This document shows positions 38,209-49,522 of a stretch of DNA of 64,000 bases, piece by piece. The DNA comes from Luscinia megarhynchos (taxonomy: Eukaryota; Chordata; Aves; Passeriformes; Turdidae). The notes below the pieces were generated by a model, which saw only the letters and a program-made list of their open reading frames with translations, did not search any database and was not told the origin of the DNA. Both the position numbers and the translations under genes were made by a program. Where the stretch lies: positions 20,752,330 to 20,816,329 of the forward strand of contig CM067566.1 in assembly GCA_034336665.1 (NCBI GenBank), read 5' to 3'. Each line of letters opens with the position of its first letter. Position 1 is the first letter of the stretch.

Positions 38209-38303
38209 GAGCAGTGTCACTTTGATAAAGCACTAGGGCAATACATCATCAAGGGGCTGCATGGGGTGATGTATTAGTGTAATACATCAAAATGCCACTG
38301 CTC
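38209..38303. repeat. Nested inverted repeats with three AATACATCA-type arms
   Basis: The outer arms GAGCAGTG (38209-38216) and CACTGCTC (38296-38303) are perfectly complementary. Inside lie AATACATCA (38240-38248), TGATGTATT (38267-38275) and AATACATCA (38281-38289). The middle arm can pair with either flank: an 18-nt loop with the first, a 5-nt loop with the third. No known RNA family is recognised. Confidence 0.7.
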
Positions 38304-41300
38304 TTGAGAGGTTTGGTCCTGCTTCTGTTGAAGTCTACAGATTATTATCAGTGAGTAAAATGAAAAGAAGGATCAGGACCATAGGCACACAATATGATTT
38401 TTATGTTCTTATCTTTCTATCTTTTCGAAATATTTTGAAGTGCCACATTCAGGAGCTTAATTTAGCATTTTAAACAAGGTTTTTATTATACAATTTAAGA
38501 AAGACATGGTATACTGTGAAATCTGTATTTGCTGTTCTTCCCTCCATAATCACTGCTGATTTATAGAATAATAAAGGGAGAGGGTTTTGAGCTTGTATGG
38601 CTTGCACTGTGAGATTCAGAATTTGTTGCAGTGGGAATAAAACCTTAAGCACTGTCAATGTAAAAAGTATTTTTTGGAAATGCCCTATCAATCTGAAACT
38701 ATAACAACAGCAATAATGTCCTAGGCCAAAAATCATGTACATCAGCGTATACGTCCTGCCCCTGACAATGCCTAAATGCCCCTTTCTTAAGCAAGAGTGA
38801 AAAAACACATCTAAAAACCCCCAAACATGCATGTTTTTCTACTCAGTGTTTGGCACATTCAAGATTTTTTCTACCCTCTTTGCCACTTTAATGCTCAGCC
38901 TCACAGAATGTTTTCTGCCGAGATTTTTATAACCTCCTGATACCTACCAAGCCACCCTGAGGCAGCTCACAGCATTGTATGCAGCTTTGAGGTGAGTGGG
39001 AAATCAAAATTTGATAGAATATAAATGATAGGAAATAAACTTCACAAACCTCTCTGCGATTCTTAGATCATCTTTCCCTGGACGTGTAACTCTAAAAACT
39101 AGTTGCCAAATATGTTTGCATCATGATATTTCCTAATACTGAGTTCTAGAGCTGCCTTCTTCCTGTAAAGAAAGAGAAAAGGATTATCTTTCTGTGGGCT
39201 GAGTATGAGGCTCAGGGTCTTTAGGTGTAATTACACAGTCCTTAGTGTCACAAAACGCCCCACATATTCACATTCATGTTTTTCTACTTCTGGATTGTTG
39301 TGTAATAGTTTCTGCCAAGTTAAATACATCCACACTAGTCAGTAGCATTTGAAGGCTGTCTGTGATTTGAGTCCTTGCCAAGGCATTGAGCTACCTTTCT
39401 AATATGACTATTTAAATAAGAAATGTATTACTTTAAAATAAGATAATATTTTTAAATATTTCAATTAATATTTTAAGATTTTAAAATATTATCCATGAGG
39501 TTAAGTAATAAATACATGTATTATTATACAATATAATTATATAGCATATAAGAAGCCATGGCACATGACTCACCTCTGCTATGCTTTGTGCTCCTCTGCA
39601 GTAAGGAAGAGATATAATACACAGCATAATACAGACAGTAGGAGACATAAATAAGACAGCAGTTATCTGCTAAGCAGTACTCTATAACTTATTTCAGGAT
39701 AGACCTAATTATTTTTTCTAGTTATGTAGGAATGAAACCATAAGAAAACAAACATTTTGAAAAAGGCTCCTCTGTTAGGGTTTTGAAACCTGGAAGATAC
39801 TATGACATGATGAAAATCCTTACATGTGAATGCATTAACAGCTGAAGTTTGGTGTTCAGTTTTTGTTTCTGTAGGAGCAAATTTCTCTAAATAGTATAAT
39901 TGCCATAGACATTTATGCCGAAAGAAAAACAAACACAGAAATACAAAAAGCTACTGAAGTGAAATTCAGAGAATTTTTGAAGCTTTTTATCTGTAAGAGT
40001 TGTATTTGATCTTCAGTCTTCAAAACAAGTCCTTGAAAATGTAGCCAGATAGAGATGGAGGGAACATTTATTGAGCAGTTTTTGGGAAGTCAGTGTCTTA
40101 TTTTTTGGCTTCTGGGTACTTTCAAATATCAAAGTTTAGCTTTCCTTTTTTTAATGACAAACGGCAATAAATATGTTTTAATGTGCTGCTTTTTTTTTAA
40201 ACACAAATAAAAGAAAATTAATTCACCTTTTTTCCTCTTTGGATATTGAAGCTGTAGAACTAAAAAACATATTTTCCCTAAGTTTGTTTGGATACAATTA
40301 ATAAAATTAATTAATAAAATGTTACTTGAATTTTTCAATATCTGAGTCACAACATTGTCTAAATAATGTGAAGTGAAACACTGGTTTATGAGAAGATTCA
40401 GTACATATGACAGTGCATTCTTCTTTCTAAACCAAATAGGAGCACTAACAATGGCTGAAAAAGGAAATACTACATTACAATCTCATGGTGCTGGTTGCTT
40501 CCATAATGAGTCTTTTGAAGACTATTTATCAATGGAACATTATTGTAAAAAATTAAGACATAGAGAAAGTCCACTTTCTGCCAACAAGTTGCAATAGAAA
40601 TTTAATAGAAATTGAGTTTTTAGAGGGAATAAGAATTTGAAGAAAGAATAAGTAATTAATTTGTCTTTGAGAATTCACATCCAATAATTTCATTTCTTAG
40701 GAGACTGTAGGAAAAATAACCTCTTAAATGTCACTTTTAAAAAATACAACTGTCACATGGCTTACGTCTGGATTTTGAAAGACAGCAATGAAAATTGAAT
40801 ATAAAACTCAAAGCCAGCACAGAGATTTTGAGGTTGTAAAACTTGAAACCTAACAAAAAGAGAACTTCTAAGCAGATGTAGTTAAATCTGTAGATAACCT
40901 GAAGGTTATCCTCTCTAAATTAATTGGTGTAGTCACTCAAGGATTTTTATCAGTGTAGCTGCACCATTAGAATCTGAATATATGATGAAATAATAAGTTT
41001 CTTAGCCTTAACTATCAGTTTTACAGGCAAAATTCACGACCAACAAACAAAAATAATAGAAATTACAAGACTCAGAGAAATTTACACAGAGAGTTGGAGC
41101 GGAGCAAAACCTCCAGAAATGAAAAACAAATTGAGCTCTGCAGGAGAAGTAGGCAGCAGACATCTATGATGGTACCTAAGTAAAGGAGTAGCAGAAGCCC
41201 TTTCTGCATTGTCTCTCAATAGTAGGATATCAAAAGAGTAACCACCACAAAGGAAATCCATAAGGAGAAAACAGAGTGGTATATTTAATCACTGGGGAGA

Positions 41301-41675
41301 AGAGCAGAGGGACTAGGGAAGTCTTGTAATTTTTAACAAAGACCTAGAGAAATGAGATTCTCAAAAACTTTGAATCCATGCTAGTAATTTTAATGTATGA
41401 GCTGTAGCAATTAGCTGAAATTTTTACTATGCTGAATAAGAGCTTTTAAATTAGATATTAGCATCAAGTGAAGGATTTTTTAGGGGCAAGTACCTTTTAA
41501 TCTTGCACTGAAGTCAGGGGGAGTTTTACCATTGTTAGCAGTGAAAATACAGGAAGACCAAAAAAAACACCTTTGAAGAACCTAAAGCCTTATGATCTAC
41601 TCTGAGTTTGAAAATTATTAAATAGAACTTTAAAGGGAGATATTAAAGAACAGTTTATACCAGATTACATAGACA

Positions 41676-41678
<3 letters not shown>

Positions 41679-41712
<34 letters not shown>
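41679..41712. repeat. (TA)17 microsatellite
   Basis: 34 bp of perfect alternating TA. Confidence 0.95.
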
Positions 41713-41715
<3 letters not shown>

Positions 41716-41985
41716 TACTGTATAACTAATGGGTAGTGTTTCTTTCTGAAAACTATATATTATTTTAATATGAATTTATGTAGCATAGGGATGAATCTGC
41801 AAGTTTTACCAAATATAATTTATAACGACTTAACAGTTAAGTATCAAAATTTAGTAGCTATGTAATAGTAGATCCTCAGCTGTGGTCTGGGCTGAGAAAA
41901 ACCTAATGTGTTATTTGTTTCTGTTTTTTCACTTTGATTCAATAACTTCCCATCTGATGTCAGTATCTATTTCTCAGCATAAGTG

Positions 41986-42055
41986 AAATCATAGAATCAT
42001 GAAATAACTTAAGAGTATTTTTTTTTCAGTGATCAGATCCAAAATGTAGCCACAC
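41986..42055 (-). mobile_element. Possible ancient CR1 3' remnant
   Basis: The plus strand reads AAATCATAGAATCATGAAAT, then AACTTAAGAG, a T run and CAGTGATCAGATCCAA. This fits the reverse complement of a CR1 tail (ATCATAGAATCAT..GATCATCTAGTCCAA). It is short and diverged. Confidence 0.45.
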
Positions 42056-43133
42056 ACTAGCCACAATGTAGAAAATTAGCTATATCCCAGCAAAACCCAG
42101 CACAATCAAATGAGCAAGTCTGTCAGAAATAGTAAATTAATTTACTGTTTCAGTGCAATGATCTTTCAGTGCATGCAGAAGACATTGTATTTAAGGAGTC
42201 AATGAACTAGATCAGTTTAGGTTTGCTCTATTAGGGCTGTACTTAGGGCATGAGAAGTCTGTATCTGTATACTAACACAATTGCTGACTTAAATTATCTT
42301 TGGTCAGCTGCTTGTGGATAATATCTTTGGTAAGAGTCAGCTGCATGGAAGTGGTGTGATTCACTGGTCCTGACTGGGAGACCATTGTTCATAAGAGCTG
42401 CTGATGCTGCAGCATGTAACCACAGTGATTAGTCCCTGGCTGGTGCTGTGCTGAATGCTCAGTATGGCCTTTTGCTGCACAGGTCACTTGGCCACAGGAA
42501 AAGCTCAGACAGCTCACTGGAAAACAGGAGCCTGTAGACAGCTCCCACTTGTTGCTGGCAATTATGCCATCTGTGTGGCCTTGCCTTTATCTGAAAAAGA
42601 GACCAGACATTAAGAATGGAATTTTTTCCTTTTAAGAAAATTTTATAATAGCTGAAGTGACCAAAAAGAAGGGGCTTTTCTCCCTGCACCTATTCTGTAC
42701 AGCATGCCATTGGAAAACTATACAGGGTGCATCCATAGTGGAAGAAAAGTGGGATTCCCACCATTTGAAGAAATATTTACTTGCTATCTATATTCTTCTT
42801 TTTATTGTATCTTACTAAAACAGCTGTTTTATGACTCCATTTGTTGTTGGAACTTTCTTATCAGGATCCAGAAAGAACACTGCACCATCTCTCTCCCTTG
42901 CTTCCCATCCCCCTCTGCAGAACTCTTCCCAACAGAAGCAAAAATAAAATCATAAATATCTTTCAAGATTCTCTTGAAGTTACATACTATATTATGATAA
43001 TACAGCTTCATCAGAACAGTCATAATCTTCATAATACGGCTTGAAATTAACTGCAAGGTACCTTTCTCTTTCTAGTCATAACTGATACAGGTTAGGAATC
43101 ATTTCTTTGCTGGAAAAAGTCTTTTCATGTACC
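42056..43133. other. Non-coding DNA with a GC-richer block
   Basis: About 42230-42600 is richer in G+C than its neighbours. It contains an approximate direct repeat, TATCTTTGGT..CAGCTGC, at 42293-42314 and 42320-42348. The identity is unknown: a dispersed repeat or a conserved non-coding block. No ORF has a recognisable product. Confidence 0.45.
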
Positions 43134-43440
43134 TGTGACCGAAAACCAGGAAACAAACTCTCCAACTGGTTCATTAGGTTAAAAAGCTGACATTGGTTTA
43201 TTGCAACACTGGCTGCACAGGGAATTGCTCCACCTAATATGCACACCCAGCAGCCTAACAAACCAGGTTATGTTCATGAAACTAATGCATATTCATTACA
43301 TTTCCTGAATACAAACATATATGCTAATGATTGCTGCAGATTTTTTTGGATATGAGTAGGGGACCTTGGAAGGTCCCTGGTTATAATCTGGGAGAGCATT
43401 CTTATTTCTCTAATTTTTCTTTTATGGTACAAGATCTTCT
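43134..43440 (-). mobile_element. Probable solo LTR of an endogenous retrovirus
   Basis: On the minus strand the sequence ends CGGTCACA (plus 43134). Upstream it carries AATAAACCAATGTCAGC (poly(A) hexamer at plus 43197-43202), GTTAGGCTGCTGGGTGTGCA and repeated ATGCATATT-type text. This string is familiar to me from avian ERV LTRs. The upper boundary is uncertain (between about 43330 and 43520), and no target-site duplication or clear TATA box was found. A perfect 8-bp-arm palindrome with a 2-nt centre lies at 43360-43377. Confidence 0.55.
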
Positions 43441-46400
43441 AATGAATCTTTTCTTTTTGACAATATCCCAAATATGTCACCAGGTTATTAAATACTTATC
43501 ATCTTTGTTCTGAAACAAAATTTTTATTCTTAAAACTTAAATGTTCTTGTACATATTAAGCACTGATATAGGTAAACAGAAAAGTACTTGCTGGCACAGA
43601 AGTAGGGAGTCAACACAAAATTACAATAATATCTGGCATTTGTACTAAGCACTTTATGGTACAAAACTCAAACATTAATCACAGACATAGGGATCAAACA
43701 CCACTGCACTAAAGTTAGAAGAACTTTCCAATATCTTCCCCCAGTGCTGCATGGACACCTTTCTTTTAAAAGAAATATTACTTGTTGGGTATCATCCCTT
43801 TCATGTTATGGTCCAGTCACATTAAAAAAAATTTGTCACTATGAACATCTGGACTTTAAAAATGAAATTCTTTAAATGATGTCACATTTAACTATCTTTT
43901 ATTGAGATTCATCTACACACCTTTTAAAAACAGCAAATATTGAGTATATTTATCCTTAGCTTCTGTTGGAGGACATGCTCTACTGAAAATTTGTTGAGAG
44001 GTTGGCGTTGCTGGTAACCTTATGAGGTTGATTTCAGATCTACATAATCTCAGAAATGTGTATCTGTTGCACCATAAAATGTTCTAACTGCAGTTACAGA
44101 AAGGCAGTATCCTGCCTGAAGCAGTATTCTCTGAGAAAAGGATAGGATATTCAAACATGTCCTTAATATATGCTGTTGCAAGAGCTTGTCATAGTTTTTT
44201 GCCTGAACAGGACTTGAAAAAAATGTTTCCAAAGTCATGATAGAGATTTTTTTGCACAAATAATTCACTATTGGAAAATGGTTTTTATGTAGCAGTGAAA
44301 ATAGCAAATGGAAATGTCATATTTAAATACATTGATAAATTGTGAACACTGTGAATGCTTCCATTTATGTTTCTCATGGTCAGCATGCTTTGATTAAATT
44401 GTGTACCTCAAAAAATGAAGTTAAATAATATATGCCTGGAATTTGAAGCAAGAGCTTTTAAACACTACAGAATAGCAATGACTACTGTTTTCCCCCCAGA
44501 ATCTGTTTCTCATGCTTGCCACATAAAATCCTTAAGACTTCTGAGGTTCTTTATTGACTCTTCAGTATCATCTGCTTAACAATCCATCCAATTTCTCCTA
44601 AATAAACCTCCAAGAATTCAACACGGTATTTTAAAAAATAGACCAATAAAAAAGTACTATGCTGTCTTTTAAGTACATATCTATAACACAGTCTGAAATT
44701 ATTTCCATATAAAGAAGAGAAAAATAGCTGAAGGTCCTAAACATCTTAATTCCTACACACAGAAATATTTAATGCATCTAAGGAATTTAGCTCTACCTCA
44801 GTTGGTCCAATAAGCACATCATGGTGTCTATCCAAGATATCAGCACAGTCCTATTGTTTAGGGTTCCTGAAGGTTCTAAACCACCAGTTTTAAAATATGT
44901 GATTCATAAAGCTTCTTGTGATGTCAGACTCAGAACTGTCTACACTTAGTGTATTTAGAATACACTTAGTATATTGAGAATATATTTGAATACTTCAATA
45001 AGCATTAAATCTGAAAACTATGTACATAATCTTATCAGAAAAATCTACATGAATAACATTGCTCTGGGTTCTGCAGCTAGTCAGAATTGTTTCCTGACTT
45101 TCTAGGGGGTTTTGTTTTCTTGTTTGTTTTGACACATAATAACTTTTAAGCTTGTTTTTAGATTAAAAGAATAACAAGAACTAAAATGCAATATAATATT
45201 GTTTACACAAGAACACACAAGTTACTAACCTAAGAAAAATCATCAGCAACAAAAAAATCAATGAAAATTTACCTTGCATTTGTAGCTGATTGGTAATGAA
45301 CAATTTAGCTTCATAACTACAATGTACAAATAATCTATTTGATTTACTATTCAATTTAAATGATGCAGCTAGGCATAAAATCTTGTTTGGAATATTGATG
45401 TTAGAATGAATTAAGTGTAAGGTGAGGTAAGAAGACTGGCAAAATTTCTTCCCGTTTCTAAAAGCATTGTTAGTCTTTGATAGCACTTCTAGATTTGCAA
45501 AATCAAATCAAAAAATATGCATGCACATTATTTCAGTATGTTTGCACAATATAATAAATTGCTATGGTATACCCCTGGAGATAATAAAAATTGCAAACTG
45601 ACAAAACAGAGACTACAAGATTAATATTATACATAAAAATTCTTATTCTGGAAAGCTGTAAAAGAGCCTGAGCAACTCTTTAAACCAAGTTATACCATTT
45701 CAATAGAGTCCACCATTAGGAAATACTGACCAATGATTCAATAACACTGAAGGGAAAATGATCATTAATCTAAACTAAATAGATTTTGTTTTCAGATTCC
45801 TATTTGACAAGCATTAGTATAAGAAATGGAGATCCTTTGTGAGACAAAAAAAAAGTCATTTTCAAGCATATGAGGTTTTGGCATTTAAGCCTGCTGACTT
45901 TTTAAAATCAGGTAATGTACCTTTATATCTAGGTGATGCTGCAACTGAAATAATGAGACCACCATTCATTGATTTTAGAACATAAACCTGAATAACAAAA
46001 CCTGATTATTCTAAAAGCAAAATGAGTAAATAAGTCAATTTGTTTGATTCTGTGTAATCCCATAATTGGTGTTACTCATCCTTTTGGGAAGTAGTGTTTT
46101 CACCACAGAAGTCAGTAATAGAAATAGCATTTAGAGAAGACTACAACATGTTGACATTTCTTCCAGGAACAAACTCTATATAAAATATCTCTAGCTATAA
46201 AGATACTCTGCTTTTGAGAATAAGTGCATGCACACATCTCCATGCCCACAATCCTTTTGATAGGACTACTTTCCCCCATATGAAAAATTACAATACTCAA
46301 AAAATTTGTAAGTATTTTAAGACTTCCTCTGGAGTGAGTGGTTCTGAATTAGACATCAGACATTGTGGATCAGAAACACATTCTCCCTGATGATTTTTCA

Positions 46401-47789
46401 GGCTAACAGGATAAGTAATGCACTCTGTGCAATTATTGCAGGTACTTTTCTTCCTTCTTTTGCATGATGAGAAACTAAAAATCTGGACTAAATCAGGAGA
46501 CATTCATTAACTTGCACAATAAGCTAAAATAACTACTTAAAGCTTTTACCTCCACTGTCATTTCAAATGCTATCAGAATGAACTTAATTTCAAGAGCAAA
46601 GATGCATATAATGAAGGATTTCCTTCTTCTAGAACTGATCATTAGTAACAATATAGGGAGCTTCATCTCATTTAACATTGTCCTATTTATAATTATGCCT
46701 GTGTATATCTTTTGAGCTATGAAACAATTAGTTTCCATTGTGTCAGTTGTAATGATTCAAAACTGTTAAGTTCTTGACTCAATCAGCGATGCATCACACA
46801 TTTAAATTTTTTGCAAACAGAGTTGTGCTCAAACACCTGAGGTAATGCAAGCCCAAGATACTGTATCCTAATGCCCAGAAATCCTAAAACTATAGTTATG
46901 CAAGGTTTCACGTTCATATATTTTTACCAGTTAAGTAACTGTAGAGGAATTATTATTATTATAAAAGGACAATATATGCATTATTGCCCCAAACTATTCT
47001 ATGTGGGATCGTGAAATTTAGTAGTCTGAATAAAACTCTTTAACTGAGGAAGATAAATTTCTTACATTATTTGTACACAGGAATACATAAAAAAACAGTA
47101 CTTCAATAATTTATCCAATTCCAACAAGATAAATGCAGTCTATATTGTGCAGAGACACGTTGCCTCTGAAGAGCCTGTTGACCATAATTCTTTAAATGAC
47201 ATAAGTTAATTGGTCTGATGAGGAAAGCAGATGCCTGGAATCATAGTTCAAATTCCACCACAGTCAGTCTATTTACTTTGAAAATTCTATTTCTCTAACA
47301 GTGAAGCTGTTTGATACTGGAGTGCTACTGTCCCTTTTTCAAAATCTGTTGACTCTTGTTCATGAGAAGATATGAATTGGAAGTCAGAGGCGTCCTAATA
47401 AGAAGAGAAAAAGGTAGTTTTTAATGTCCTCGTGGGTTTCAGCATGAAACTTCTTAATACATCTTAATGGAGGAAAGAAAGATCTTATACATTAGGTGCA
47501 TAAGTCCACATGCACATTAATGCTGTCCATGGGTGTTGACATGCCTGTTATTTTCAACAGACTGAAATTTACATATATATTGCACAAATATAGTAAGCTA
47601 AAATTGATTGATTTTTTTTCTAAGAATATGTTTTGCAGGCAGAGTGTTATATTTCCTTGTAACTAAGCAGACTTTTTTTTTTTTTTTACAAAACATAGTC
47701 AAAACACAGTAAAGAAACTGATTTTTCTGTGTCTTTAAGGGAAACATCTGATTCTTCAATTAAGTAATTTTTGGACACAATGACTATGA
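43441..47789. other. Unique AT-rich non-coding DNA
   Basis: No gene. It contains an imperfect 20-bp tandem pair at 44941-44980 and a T15 run at 47673-47687. The minus-strand frames near 44050-44307, 45181-45486 and 46112-46738 have no supporting features. Confidence 0.55.
44941..44980. repeat. Tandem duplication, 2 x 20 bp
   Basis: Two adjacent copies of a TACACTTAG-initiated 20-mer ending in GAA or AGAA. They differ at two positions, and a partial third unit follows. Confidence 0.88.
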
Positions 47790-48460
47790 GTGAATACAGG
47801 CTGGAGGAAGAGTGGCTGGAAAGGGGCCCAGTGGAAACACCTAGAGGTGTTGGTTGACAGCTGGCTGAACATGAGCCAGCAGTGTGCCCAGGTGGCAAAG
47901 AAGGTCGATGTCATCCTGGACTATGCCAGAAGCAGTGTGGCCACCAGGGCCAGGGGAGTGATTCTTCCCCTGTGCTCAGCACTGGTGGCACCACACCTCA
48001 GATCCACCTGAGCCCCTCATCAGGAAGGACATTGAGGTTCTGGAGTGGACCCAGAGAAGGGCTGGTGAAGGATCTGGAGCACTAGTCCTGTGAGGAGCAG
48101 CTGAGGGAGCTGGGGCTGCTTAGGCTGGAGGAAGGGAGACTCAGGGGATACCTTCTACAAATACCTGAAAGGAGGTTGTAGCCAGATGTGGGTTGGTCTT
48201 TTCTCACAGGTAACAAGTCAGAGGGAGACAGAATATAGCCTTAAGTTGAACCTAGGGAGGTCTAGGTTGACTATTAGGAAGAAATTCTTCACATTGGAAT
48301 GGACTTTCCAGGGTGATGGTGGAGTCACCATCCCTGGAGGTGTTTAAGGAAAGACTAGACATAGCACTTATTGCCATGGTCTGGTTGAAATAGTGCTGAC
48401 TGGTCATAGACTATTCTTAGAGGTCTTTTCCAACTTAGTTGATTCTTGTGATTCTGTAAA
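47790..48460 (+). mobile_element. CR1 LINE, 5'-truncated, with 3' end
   Basis: The plus strand encodes decayed CR1 ORF2. A continuous stretch (47790-48011) reads LVDSWLNMSQQCAQ and then SVATRARGVILPLCSALVAPHL, close to the family's [25 protein letters not shown]. Further blocks in other frames correspond to KDIEVLE, the LRELGL-like segment, and LTIRKKFF. The 3' end reads TAGAGGTCTTTTCCAAC followed by GATTCTTGTGATTCTG, the CR1 octamer tail. Frame breaks show it is inactive. Confidence 0.9.
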
Positions 48461-49501
48461 TAGAGAATGGCTTCAAGAAATTTACTTATGTAGATATTCC
48501 TGTAGAAAAGATCAGTACAACCAAGTCTGAAAAGTAGAAGCTTAAAAGGTGAGAAATATTTGGCATAAAATATAAATATTTTCTCAACTGCAATAGTATA
48601 AATCCCAGAAGACAGCTACAGAGATAGAATAGGAGATACAATTTAATTTGTCTTAAATGTAATAGTGTGGTAATACAAAGATCCCAGAAGACAGTGCTCT
48701 GTAAGGATTAAATATGTCACATCTGGTGAAACTTGGAGAACTCTATTATTCTATGTCTTTGCGAAATATCTATTAATAAAAAAACCAACAAAACCCCACA
48801 GCTTTAAATACTGTGCATCTGTTAAGCTATGCCAGCAAAATGATTCCTAAGAGTGATACAGCATGGACTCAAACCACACATCAGGAATCAACTGGCAGAA
48901 TAACAACTGGGGGTTTGTGCCAAGGAGATTCGAGCAGATGTTTACTCTATGACAACTAACTGAGAAATTACTTGAGCATAGAGATAAGGGAAACACATAA
49001 TGTTTTTTACTGATTTTTAAAACACATTTGGTAGAGTATGACAAAGGGTTTATTTTGCATCTTGGAGTATTAGTCCTACAATTCTAATAGCAATTACCCC
49101 TGACTTATTAGAATAAATAAAGAACAAAGAAAATTAACAACCCTTTCTCTGCTTGTTTTCTCCTCAGATATTTCTTTTGACCTCATTTAGTGGACCATAT
49201 TTTGGGTGCATCTGGGTAGATATCTTAAATAAAATTGCTGTGTTTGATCTTTGCTTTCTAGGTTGTATTACCACAATAGCTGAAGATCTCAGAGCCATGT
49301 CATCAAATCCTTGAAGAGAATTTAAGGTTTAGATTTCAGATTAGGAAAAGGTCAGATAACACTGTCTGGAAAAAATGAAGCTAGGTAGAGAAAACAATAA
49401 ATTTGAAGAAGGAACATATTAACTGCTTCAAGTTAAAATGACTACATCTAATAATGGTATAAGAAAACTAGAGCCTTGATTTGATTGACCCAGCAGTAGG
49501 C

Positions 49502-49522
49502 AAAAAAAAAAAAAAAAAAAAA
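49502..49522. repeat. Poly(A) run, 21 nt
   Basis: An uninterrupted A21. There is no recognisable retrocopy upstream. Confidence 0.9.

Larger units (their letters stand above)
35811..41985. other. Unique AT-rich non-coding DNA
   Basis: No gene identified. It contains an A21 run at 37933-37953, the nested hairpin at 38209-38303 and a (TA)17 tract at 41679-41712. The minus-strand frame at 38470-38832 (120 codons) is the longest non-repeat frame of this stretch. It is cysteine- and aromatic-rich without a domain signature, and is probably chance in AT-rich DNA. Confidence 0.55.
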
